Assembly (NCBI GenBank): GCA_003545125.1
Contig: DQCI01000069.1
Coordinates: 11,440 to 28,006 of the forward strand
DNA length: 16,567 bases
Direction of reading: 5' to 3'
DNA from: Paracoccaceae bacterium
GTDB lineage: Bacteria > Pseudomonadota > Alphaproteobacteria > Rhodobacterales > Rhodobacteraceae
Below the pieces are notes generated by a model. The model saw only the letters and a list, made by a program, of their open reading frames with translations, ran no database searches and was not told where the DNA came from. Positions 6,550 to 12,712 of this stretch are shown in pieces. Position 1 is the first letter of the stretch; each line of letters opens with the position of its first letter. The position numbers and the translations under genes were made by a program.

Positions 6550-7085
6550 GGGCCGGCCCGCCAGGCCGCGAGCGCCGGATTGTCGTCCTCGGCCCCCGGT
6601 TTCGCCGCCGCAGAGCCCGCCCCCAGCGCTTCCAGCGCCTCGACATTTCTGACCACGGCACCCGTACGTCCCATGGTCTCGGCGAGCGAGCGCTGAAACT
6701 CCTGCCCCTTTGACTGGCTCCGGGCGCCGAAATAGAAGCTTACGATCGCTCCCATCAGCCACCACAGCGGCTCCGGCACAAGCTGGATGCCCTGCATCCG
6801 GGCGGCAAACCAGACCGGGTTCACCATCGCCGCAACGAAGAGCCCGAGCGTGCCGATGGCGAGCGCGGGCCGCGGCAGACGATTGATCCCGTCCATGATC
6901 CGGTCGAACCACCCGCGACGGGGCCGTGTGAACTCGGTGGCGAATTGTGACAGCGCCGCCGCCCGCCAGACGGCCTCGCGCTCGGCGGCGGCTTCGGTGT
7001 TCTCCATGAACACTTCGGCCGTGTCCTTGATGAGGTTGGCGCCATTTCCAAACAGCGCGCCGGTCAGCGTCCCGACTACCCCCAT
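6546..7085 (-). CDS. Holin family protein (3TM-type)
   Basis: This 179-residue protein resembles the 3TM holin family found beside GH108 muramidases in prophages, gene transfer agents and alphaproteobacterial chromosomes. Holins oligomerise in the inner membrane and release or activate the muramidase. It has an N-terminal Gly-rich segment (MGVVGTLTGALFGNGANLI), a long charged helical part (residues 20-70), and two clear membrane helices at about 74-97 and 106-121. A charged cytoplasmic tail rich in Ala and Glu follows. The conserved-looking WFDRIMDGINRLPRP precedes the first helix. Start ATG 7085 lies inside the end of the muramidase gene (10-base overlap), so the two are translationally coupled. 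Function is inferred from topology and the muramidase neighbour. Confidence 0.8.
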   Translation of the reverse strand: MGVVGTLTGALFGNGANLIKDTAEVFMENTEAAAEREAVWRAAALSQFATEFTRPRRGWFDRIMDGINRLPRPALAIGTLGLFVAAMVNPVWFAARMQGIQLVPEPLWWLMGAIVSFYFGARSQSKGQEFQRSLAETMGRTGAVVRNVEALEALGAGSAAAKPGAEDDNPALAAWRAGP

Positions 7086-7687
7086 TTCGCCACTCGCGCG
7101 CGGTGCTCGGCCTCGGTGAGGTGGTATTTCGGACTGATGAATTCCTCGGCGCGCCGGATCCAGCCGCCCTTGCCGCCATCGCGCCGGCGGGCGTATTTGC
7201 GGCTCGCGGGCCGGCCGTCGGCGATTCGGTAGTAGTAGTTGCGCCGCTCGATCCCATAAGCGTCGGTGATGTAGCCCGGCGCGGCACGCGCCGCAGCCTC
7301 AGCCGCGGCCGCCGTCAGCGGACCGATGACTCCATCGACACTCAACGCGTGCCCCATCCGGTTGAGGAGCCTTTGCAGGAGGCGCACGGCATTGGCGCCC
7401 GAATTCACGTGCATGTCGAAGACCGACGGCTGCAGCGCCTCCGGCAGGGTCGCGATCCCGGGGCCGTCGAAATAGTGCTTCACGAAGATCGAACGCGCCT
7501 GGGCGCGGCTGAGCCGGCGGACGTCTTCTGCCGTCACCTGCCCGTCGCCGTCGAGATCCAACCCCAGGCGCCGCATCGTGTGGATGGTGACACCGAAGTT
7601 GGTAGCACCCCCGGGATCGTCCGGGTCGTTCACGTAGCCGCCCTCACGGGCGACGATCTCGTCTGCAATCTGCTCGACGGAAAGCAT
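7076..7687 (-). CDS. Holin-associated N-acetylmuramidase (GH108 family)
   Basis: The 203-residue enzyme is predicted to cleave the glycan strand of peptidoglycan. It shows the GH108 signature EGGYVNDPDDPGGATNFGVT at residues 15-34, with E15 as the presumed catalytic acid. A C-terminal peptidoglycan-binding-like domain follows: VFDMHVNSG near 89-97, VDGVIGPLT near 117-125, and an aromatic YGIERRNYYYRIADGRP stretch. Residues 44-55 (DLDGDGQVTAED) match an EF-hand-type calcium loop inserted in the catalytic domain. There is no signal peptide, so exit through the inner membrane needs the adjacent holin. ATG 7687 is preceded by GAGAGGG, which lies in a predicted hairpin. It is the first gene of a five-gene coupled chain. 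It resembles, in type, the endolysin/holin pair reported for lysis by the Rhodobacter capsulatus gene transfer agent. Orthology is not shown. Confidence 0.9.
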   Translation of the reverse strand: MLSVEQIADEIVAREGGYVNDPDDPGGATNFGVTIHTMRRLGLDLDGDGQVTAEDVRRLSRAQARSIFVKHYFDGPGIATLPEALQPSVFDMHVNSGANAVRLLQRLLNRMGHALSVDGVIGPLTAAAAEAAARAAPGYITDAYGIERRNYYYRIADGRPASRKYARRRDGGKGGWIRRAEEFISPKYHLTEAEHRARVAKWG

Positions 7688-7689
7688 GG

Positions 7690-7720
7690 GCCTGCCCTCT
7701 CTTTGTTGCGAGGGGCAGGC
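7690..7720 (-). promoter_or_regulatory. Hairpin covering the muramidase ribosome-binding site
   Basis: In the minus-strand transcript an upstream arm (GCCTGCCCCTC, plus coordinates 7720-7710) pairs with GAGAGGGCAGGC (7701-7690). This gives 8 bp plus 3 bp around a one-base bulge, with loop GCAACAAA. The downstream arm contains the GAGAGGG ribosome-binding site and ends two bases before the ATG at 7687. Opening the stem would be needed for initiation. Confidence 0.55.
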
Positions 7721-7816
7721 TCGGGGAATTCGTTTAAAAAGGGTGAAAGACAGCGCGCGGCCAAGCTCACCGGCTGCGCGAGAGGGTGCTCAAACGCGCC
7801 CGGGTCGCAACGGGCG

Positions 7817-7885
7817 CGGTTTCCGATGCGGAAACCGGAACAAAATCCGCCGCGGATTTTGTCACGAAATCCGCAACGGATTTCG
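7817..7885. repeat. Palindrome cluster 2 (three in tandem)
   Basis: Three palindromes lie in the gap between ccmE and the muramidase gene: CGGTTTCCG-ATG-CGGAAACCG (7817-7837), ACAAAATCCG with CGGATTTTGT (7840-7862) and CGAAATCCG-CAA-CGGATTTCG (7865-7885). The first has the same arms as the middle palindrome of cluster 1. The last ends 13 bases beyond the ccmE stop codon. The rest of the 211-base gap (7688-7816) holds only the muramidase leader hairpin. Confidence 0.85.
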
Positions 7886-7898
7886 CTGCGCTAGTTGC

Positions 7899-8366
7899 TC
7901 ACGACCCCGGCTCGGCGTCTTCCGGATCGACGTAGACTCCGGTGTCCTTCAACGCGTCCATCACCTCTTTCGGCATATAGCTCTCGTCATGCTTGGCGAG
8001 GATCTCGGACGCCACGAACACGCCGTCGACATAGGTCCCGGTCCCGATCATGCCGGAATTCTCGGTAAAAAGATCGGGCAGGATGCCGGTGAAGGTCACC
8101 GGCACCGAATAGGCGCCGTCGGTGACGTCGAATGTCACCGTCTCGCCCTCGCCGCGCACCAGTGTGCCGTCTTCCACGAGCCCTCCGAGCCGGAAGATCT
8201 CACCTTCCGCCGGTGGTTCTTCCATCACCTGGGTCGGCGCCCGGAAATAGTTGATCCCGTCTCTGAAGGCGTATCCGATCAGCCCGACGGACAACGCCAG
8301 CGCCACGAAGGCCATCACGACGATCTGGATACGGCGTTGTTTCTTGAGACCCTTCATCCCGGCCAT
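7899..8366 (-). CDS. ccmE: Cytochrome c maturation heme chaperone CcmE
   Basis: CcmE binds heme covalently through a histidine in the periplasm and passes it to CcmF. The 155-residue protein has an N-terminal basic segment (LKKQRR), one membrane anchor at about 14-34, a beta-barrel OB-fold domain (FRLGGLVEDGTLV, VTFDVTDGAYSVPVTFTGILPDLF, VDGVFVASEILAKHDESY), and the heme-binding motif with H126 and Y130. The motif is usually HDENY; here it is HDESY. The acidic, flexible C-terminal tail is typical. AGGAGG (plus coordinates 8374-8379) lies seven bases before the start at 8366 and supports this ATG over the one three codons later. It follows argC by 60 bases and probably shares its transcript. 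Confidence 0.95.
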   Translation of the reverse strand: MAGMKGLKKQRRIQIVVMAFVALALSVGLIGYAFRDGINYFRAPTQVMEEPPAEGEIFRLGGLVEDGTLVRGEGETVTFDVTDGAYSVPVTFTGILPDLFTENSGMIGTGTYVDGVFVASEILAKHDESYMPKEVMDALKDTGVYVDPEDAEPGS

Positions 8367-8426
8367 GTCACATCCTCCTAAATCTCTTGGGCGACCGGTG
8401 CATGACCTGTCCCGCCCCGGTTTGTC

Positions 8427-9455
8427 TCAGGGGAACACCGGCGCGAGCATCAGCCCCGCGGTTTCCGCTTCTCCAAGCATAAGGTTCGCATTCTGCACGG
8501 CCTGTCCCGACGACCCCTTGGTCAGGTTGTCGAGAGTCGAGACGACGAGTGCCCGGTTCTTCTTACGGTCACCGATAACACCGATATGGCACTGGTTGGA
8601 CGCGGTAACATGCCCCATCCCCGGCGCCTGGCCAAAGGGCAACACGGTCACAAAAGGTTCATCGGCGTATCGCCGCGCGAGCGCGGCGTGGATCGCGCCC
8701 GGATCGCCCTCGACATAGCAATCGGCAAGGATGCCCCGGCTTGCGGGCACGAGGTGCGGCGTGAAAATGATCTCGACGGGTCGCCCGGCGAGCGCCGAGA
8801 ACTCCTGGTCGAACTCGCCCATGTGCCGGTGCTTGCCGCCCTGCGCATAGCCTTCGACATTGGTCGCGCGCTCGGCGAACAGCATGTTTTCCTTGAGCGA
8901 CCGCCCTGCCCCGGAGATTCCGTTCTTCAGATCGCAGATGATCCGGTCGAGATCGATGAGCCCGGCCGAAACAAGCGGCCTCAGCGCGTATTGCACCGTC
9001 GCCGCGTTGCAACCGGTGCCAGCGACGAGGCGCGCGCCCCGGATCTCGTCACGGTAGAATTCGGTGAGGCCGTAGACCGCCTGTTTCTGAAGCTCCACCG
9101 CCACATGCGCAGCCCCATACCATGTCTCGTAGGCCGCCGGGTCGCGCAGCCGGAAATCGGCTCCCAGATCAACCACCTTGACGCTCTGGGGCAAGTCCCG
9201 CACCAGCGCCTGGCTGAGCCCATGCGGAAGCGCCGCGAACACCAGGTCCACCCCTGTGAAGTCGATCTCTTCCATCGTCACGAGGGTCGGCAGGTCCAGA
9301 TGGCGCAGCTGCGGATAAACCGCACCCATCTCCATCCCCGCCTTTCGGCCAGCGGACAGGGCGACGATCTCCATCGACGGATGGGTCGCGATGATCCGAA
9401 CAAGTTCGGCACCGGTATAGCCGGACGCCCCCAGGATGGCGATTTTGTGGGTCAT
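8427..9455 (-). CDS. argC: N-acetyl-gamma-glutamyl-phosphate reductase
   Basis: ArgC makes N-acetylglutamate semialdehyde from the acyl phosphate with NADPH in arginine synthesis. The 342-residue length fits the long type 1 enzymes. The nucleotide-binding loop [12 protein letters not shown] is at 7-18, followed by [10 protein letters not shown] near 73-82 and [12 protein letters not shown] near 94-105. The active site GTGCNAA has the nucleophile at C149, and [10 protein letters not shown] and [12 protein letters not shown] follow. ATG 9455 has AGAGG six bases upstream. The stop is 60 bases before ccmE on the same strand and the start is 94 bases after murI, so a murI-argC-ccmE unit is likely. 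Other arginine genes are absent. Confidence 0.96.
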   Translation of the reverse strand: MTHKIAILGASGYTGAELVRIIATHPSMEIVALSAGRKAGMEMGAVYPQLRHLDLPTLVTMEEIDFTGVDLVFAALPHGLSQALVRDLPQSVKVVDLGADFRLRDPAAYETWYGAAHVAVELQKQAVYGLTEFYRDEIRGARLVAGTGCNAATVQYALRPLVSAGLIDLDRIICDLKNGISGAGRSLKENMLFAERATNVEGYAQGGKHRHMGEFDQEFSALAGRPVEIIFTPHLVPASRGILADCYVEGDPGAIHAALARRYADEPFVTVLPFGQAPGMGHVTASNQCHIGVIGDRKKNRALVVSTLDNLTKGSSGQAVQNANLMLGEAETAGLMLAPVFP

Positions 9456-9549
9456 GCAAGACCTCTCGTGTTTGTCGCTTCAAGATATGGGTCCGGTATC
9501 GACCCGTACAATCCACCGGCACGCGCCGTCTGCAGGCGCCGGGACGCGC

Positions 9550-10362
9550 TCAGGCCGCGTCGAACCTGATCTCGCGTCGCAGAAATTGCGTCGCCCTGGT
9601 GCTGACCCAGGCCGGATCGCCGGTGGTGAGGAACCTCGAGACCGTGCCGGCGCCCGCCATGTTCGGGTGGCGGGTGAGATAGTCGGCAAGGCTTTCGGCA
9701 ACGAGGCCGGCCTGGCTGTAGACCTTGACCCCCGGCCCCAGCGCATCCTCAAAAATCGCTTCCATCAGCGGGTAATGGGTGCAGCCGAGAATCGCGGCCT
9801 CGGGAATGGGCATCTTGCGCTTCAACGCGTCCACATGCGAGCGCACCAGCGCTTCGGCCAGGATCATATCGCCGTCTTCGATCGCATCGACAACGCCGCC
9901 GCAGGCCTGCGCTTCGACATCGACACCAATGGCGCGAAAGGCAAGCTCGCGCTGGAAAGCGCGGCTGGCGACGGTGGCGGGCGTGGCAAACAGCGCCACG
10001 TGGTTCACATCGACCTCGCGCGGCGGGCTGTTGTCACCCCAGGTGCGCTCGGTCAGCGCTTCAATGAGGGGCACGAAGACCCCGAGCACCCGCTTGTCGG
10101 GGGGCAGCCAGCTTTCCTGCATCCGCCGAAGCGCGGCGGCAGAGGCGGTGTTGCAGGCGAGGATCACCAGGTCGCAGCCCTCGTCCCACAAACGTTCGAC
10201 GGCGGCGGTGGTGAGCGCATAGACGTCGTCGGCGTCGCGCACGCCGTAGGGCGCGTGCTTGTTGTCGCCGAAATAGACGAACGGCACCTCCGGCAGCTGG
10301 CCCGCCACCGCGTCCAGCACCGTGAGCCCGCCAAGCCCGCTGTCGAATATCCCGACCGCCAT
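9550..10362 (-). CDS. murI: Glutamate racemase
   Basis: MurI interconverts L- and D-glutamate to supply D-Glu for peptidoglycan. The 270-residue protein begins with the family signature [11 protein letters not shown] (D7, S8). It has [11 protein letters not shown] at 30-40, the first catalytic cysteine in ACNTASA (C70) and the second in GCTHYPL (C193). Both catalytic cysteines are present. GGAGG lies six bases before ATG 10362. The frame is open about 196 codons further upstream through palindrome cluster 3, but that extension is low-complexity and cannot be part of MurI. The tail past [13 protein letters not shown] ([26 protein letters not shown]) is also seen in many alphaproteobacterial MurI proteins. 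It leads the murI-argC-ccmE series. Confidence 0.96.
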   Translation of the reverse strand: MAVGIFDSGLGGLTVLDAVAGQLPEVPFVYFGDNKHAPYGVRDADDVYALTTAAVERLWDEGCDLVILACNTASAAALRRMQESWLPPDKRVLGVFVPLIEALTERTWGDNSPPREVDVNHVALFATPATVASRAFQRELAFRAIGVDVEAQACGGVVDAIEDGDMILAEALVRSHVDALKRKMPIPEAAILGCTHYPLMEAIFEDALGPGVKVYSQAGLVAESLADYLTRHPNMAGAGTVSRFLTTGDPAWVSTRATQFLRREIRFDAA

Positions 10363-10429
10363 TGCAGTCCTCCCGCAGTATTGGTCCGGGTTTACGACGA
10401 TTGGGAAAGGATGGCTAGAGGTCGGGAAG

Positions 10430-10505
10430 ACGCGGTTTCGAAACCGCGTGCGAAGCCGCTTCGAAGCGGCTTCCACCGCACGGCTCACCCTTTGGGCACC
10501 CAAAG
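10430..10505. repeat. Palindrome cluster 3 (three in tandem)
   Basis: A perfect 20-bp palindrome (ACGCGGTTTC/GAAACCGCGT, 10430-10449) and a perfect 22-bp palindrome (GAAGCCGCTTC/GAAGCGGCTTC, 10452-10473) are two bases apart. A weaker inverted repeat, CTTTGGG-CA-CCCAAAG (10490-10505), follows. The cluster lies upstream of murI. The first palindrome and the central 20 bp of the second recur at 15925-15967 in the opposite order. Confidence 0.88.
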
Positions 10506-10528
10506 CCCTGGCGGTGGTTCTCTTCGAG

Positions 10529-10576
10529 CGCGTGCCCCGTCGCGTGCCCCGTCGCCTGGCCCGTCGCCTGGCGCGC
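10529..10576. repeat. 12-bp tandem repeat, four copies
   Basis: Units run CGCGTGCCCCGT (10529-10540), the same again (10541-10552), CGCCTGGCCCGT (10553-10564) and CGCCTGGCGCGC (10565-10576). Because the unit is a multiple of three, a minus-strand frame through it would read as a repeated Ala-Thr-Gly-His/Gln. Confidence 0.8.
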
Positions 10577-11158
10577 GACCGGATCGGGCAAGAGAACAAA
10601 TCCGCATTCACACGGGTTGTCCAGGAGCGCCCCGGTGAACCGAGCTGTATTTGGCGCGCAGGAGACGCTCGGTGCGGGCGCGGAATTTCTTGAGCAGCGG
10701 CCCCATCCGCGGCGGTCAGCCCATGTGGCGCGCGGGGTGGACCGCCGGGGATGCGCACTTTCGACGGACACCGGCACCAAGGTGGCGGCGCAACGGGCCG
10801 CCATCGGTGCGACGAACAGCCGCCAGGCCGGGTCCAGTGGTTTGCCGAACGGCTGGGAGGGGACCCGGACCGAACCGCTCCGAAACACAGGGATGTCACC
10901 GTCCAACCGCGCGTATTCGAGCGCCATCTGGCGTGACCCGGTTTTGGCACACGCGACCTGAGCTGCCGCCGAGACGTCGGTCGGCGGCATCAGCCGCTTG
11001 AGGTCCCGGGAACGACAACACACCGGATGGGCCGGGATGCGGACATCTCCACCGCCCTTGGACAGGATGTGCCCGATCATCAACCCGGACGCATGCCGAC
11101 CGGGTGGTTGGCGATCTACACCCGGGGCCCCCGCGCGCGCACTATCGGCCCACGACCC

Positions 11159-11188
11159 GCTGACGAGATCCAACCGGATCTCGTCAGC
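11159..11188. repeat. Perfect 13-bp inverted repeat (hairpin)
   Basis: GCTGACGAGATCC (11159-11171) and its exact complement GGATCTCGTCAGC (11176-11188) enclose the loop AACC. No T tract follows on either strand, so it is not a simple terminator. It is about 375 bases upstream of the LysR gene. Confidence 0.75.
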
Positions 11189-11499
11189 TGGTCCGTCACG
11201 TCCCGGTAATCGTCCCCGCGCGACCTCGCATCATCGCTGCCGGCGCGCCGGATCAACGCCGGGCGCCCGGGGAGGTCTGCGAGCGCGCGCACCAACGGGC
11301 TGCGCGATCGCGGGGCCCCGTTCGCGCAGGAGATATCGTCGGCGATTCGCGCCGTCGACATGACTTGCCTGCGTTTCCCCGGGGGGCGTGCCACGGATGT
11401 CTGACAGGTCCGTGACGCAACCCGCCATCCGCCGCCAACACATGAGCGCGCCAACGGCGAACCCGCAATCGCACAACTACGTTGCCGACGGAGCGGCTT

Positions 11500-11529
11500 T
11501 TGACATGACCTTTACGTCGGCTTGGTATA
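11500..11529 (+). promoter_or_regulatory. Candidate promoter of the LysR gene
   Basis: TTGACA (11500-11505) is a full -35 consensus. The best -10 is GGTATA (11524-11529, 18-base spacing) within GGTATACC. It lies 34 bases before the LysR start codon. Confidence 0.5.
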
Positions 11530-11563
11530 CCCCTGTTTACGCAAACAAGGTCGAAGTCGCGCG

Positions 11564-12457
11564 ATGGATTGGGACAAACTCAGGATTTTTCACGCGGTCG
11601 CCGATGCCGGCAGCCTGACTCATGCCGGGGATACGCTGAATCTCAGCCAGTCGGCCGTGTCCCGGCAGATCCGCGCGCTCGAAGAAAGCCTCGATGCGAC
11701 GCTGTTTCACCGCCACGCCCGCGGGCTCATCCTGACCGAGCAGGGCGAGCTCCTGTTCGATGCCACCCGGTCGATGAGCCAGCGCCTCGAAGCGGCTGTC
11801 GCGCGGATCCGTGATTCGAACGAAGAGGTCTTCGGGATCCTCAGGGTGACCACCACCACCGGCTACGGCTCGCTCTGGCTCGCGCCGCGCCTGCCCAAGC
11901 TCTACGAGCAATACCCCGACCTCCAGATCGATCTGATGCTGGAAGAGCGCGTGCTCGACCTGCCGATGCGCGAGGCCGACGTGGCGATCCGAATGAAGGA
12001 GCCGAGCCAGGCCGATCTCGTGCGCAAACGGTTGATGGCTGTCAACATGCGGCTCTATGCCATGCCGGCCTATCTTGAGGCCCACGGCCGCCCGGCCGTG
12101 GCCGACGATCTGCATCACCACCGGCTCATCTGCATGAACACCACGTCGCAGCAGGTCAGCGCCGGCGCCTCCTTCGTGCAGGACCTCCTCAACCACAACC
12201 CGCGCTCGCTGCTCACCGTCAACAACTACTTCGGCGGCTTGCAGGCGGTGCTGAACGGGCTCGGCATCGGCGTGTTGCCCGATTACGTGGTGCATGATTT
12301 CCCTGAGCTCGAACGGGTTCTGCCGGATCTGGAATCGAACGAGATCCCCGTGTTCCTCGCCTATCCGGAAGAACTCAGGCACTCCAAGCGCGTCTCCGCC
12401 TTCCGCGATTTCGTGGTTCAGGAAATCCATGACTACCGCCGCCGCGCCGGCAATTGA
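11564..12457 (+). CDS. LysR-family regulator of the LsrB/VtlR type
   Basis: The 297-residue protein has an N-terminal winged-helix domain (MDWDKLRIFHAVADAGSLTHAGDTLNLSQSAVSRQ, helix-turn-helix at about 17-36) and a substrate-binding-like effector domain from about residue 92. The stretches MDWDKLRIFHA and LFHRHARGLILTEQGELL (47-64) are, as I remember them, near-identical in LsrB of Sinorhizobium and VtlR of Brucella. Those regulate surface polysaccharide, redox and small-RNA genes. It has only one cysteine (C190), so multi-cysteine redox sensing as described for LsrB is unlikely. I chose ATG 11564, which gives the family N terminus. A start at 11522 would add 14 unsupported residues, and the ribosome-binding site is weak (GAAG at 11553-11556). 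A probable small-RNA gene with an LTTR-like operator lies about 130 bases downstream, a likely target. Confidence 0.9.
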   Translation: MDWDKLRIFHAVADAGSLTHAGDTLNLSQSAVSRQIRALEESLDATLFHRHARGLILTEQGELLFDATRSMSQRLEAAVARIRDSNEEVFGILRVTTTTGYGSLWLAPRLPKLYEQYPDLQIDLMLEERVLDLPMREADVAIRMKEPSQADLVRKRLMAVNMRLYAMPAYLEAHGRPAVADDLHHHRLICMNTTSQQVSAGASFVQDLLNHNPRSLLTVNNYFGGLQAVLNGLGIGVLPDYVVHDFPELERVLPDLESNEIPVFLAYPEELRHSKRVSAFRDFVVQEIHDYRRRAGN

Positions 12458-12519
12458 CCCCACCGCGCCCGGTCCGGCCGCGGCCCGTTGCCCGGCGAAA
12501 TAGTCACACATCCGAAGTC

Positions 12520-12548
12520 ATGCATACGAAGCATAGCTGCATTGCAGC
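12520..12548 (+). promoter_or_regulatory. LysR-type operator upstream of the small-RNA gene
   Basis: A T-N11-A dyad (ATGC at 12520-12523 and GCAT at 12531-12534) is centred at about -64 from the predicted transcription start. A second palindrome (GCTGCA-T-TGCAGC, 12536-12548) is centred near -49, just before the -35 box. The order recognition site, then activation site, then promoter is that of LysR-activated genes. Spacing depends on a predicted, not measured, start site. Confidence 0.5.
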
Positions 12549-12556
12549 ATTTTCAC

Positions 12557-12584
12557 TTGTCATACAGGTCTCCGCCTACTAAAT
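12557..12584 (+). promoter_or_regulatory. Candidate promoter of the small-RNA gene
   Basis: TTGTCA (12557-12562) and CTAAAT (12579-12584) are 16 bases apart. Transcription would begin near 12590. Confidence 0.5.
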
Positions 12585-12589
12585 GGGCG

Positions 12590-12671
12590 GTGAAGCGGGT
12601 CATTGACTGATCTTTGATCTGTTTCACCTCCCTGTTGGACTTAGACCGGGCTTATGCCCGGTCTTTTTTTT
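12590..12671 (+). ncRNA. Candidate AbcR-like small RNA
   Basis: A transcript of about 80 bases is predicted between a promoter (12557-12584) and a strong terminator (12643-12671). It contains CCTCCC at 12627-12632, complementary to a ribosome-binding site GGGAGG, a hallmark of trans-acting small RNAs that block translation. GGTGAA (12589-12594) can pair with TTCACC (12623-12628), folding the first part around a GATC-TTT-GATC inner stem. The region has no ORF with a ribosome-binding site. It lies beside an LsrB/VtlR-type regulator. In Rhizobiales the AbcR (alpha-r15) small RNAs lie near lsrB and are controlled by VtlR in Brucella. The 5' end is inferred, and homology to AbcR is by context and motif only. 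Confidence 0.6.
12643..12671 (+). terminator. Strong rho-independent terminator
   Basis: AGACCGGGC (12643-12651) pairs perfectly with GCCCGGTCT (12656-12664) around the loop TTAT, and T residues run to 12671. It is the best terminator in the window and ends the candidate small RNA. Confidence 0.93.
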
Positions 12672-12712
12672 CTCCCTCCGTGCGATGACGATCCCGCTCA
12701 GGAGACCAGCAT

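Larger units (their letters stand above)
10363..11563. other. About 1.2 kb without a convincing gene
   Basis: Several frames are open here because of the high GC content, but none has a recognisable protein, a good ribosome-binding site and consistent third-base bias together. Best minus-strand candidates are a frame 11173-10415, with a plausible-looking middle ([15 protein letters not shown]) and no recognised family, and a 32-codon frame 10706-10608 ([21 protein letters not shown]) without a ribosome-binding site. The stretch also holds palindrome cluster 3, a 12-bp tandem repeat, a long hairpin and the LysR promoter, each listed separately. It may contain decayed genes. Confidence 0.5.

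Noticed and set aside
10363..10950. In-frame upstream extension of murI
   Set aside because: Runs through palindromes and a tandem repeat; MurI family proteins start at [12 protein letters not shown], which has its own ribosome-binding site.
10415..11173. Minus-strand 252-codon frame upstream of murI
   Set aside because: Part of it looks protein-like, but no family is recognised, its end reads through palindromes and repeats, and no good start site is visible; kept only as a note on the gene-poor region.
11392..11414. Interrupted inverted repeat CACGGA...TCCGTG upstream of the LysR gene as an autoregulatory operator
   Set aside because: Arms are only six bases and it is about 100 bases from the candidate promoter; not supported beyond chance.
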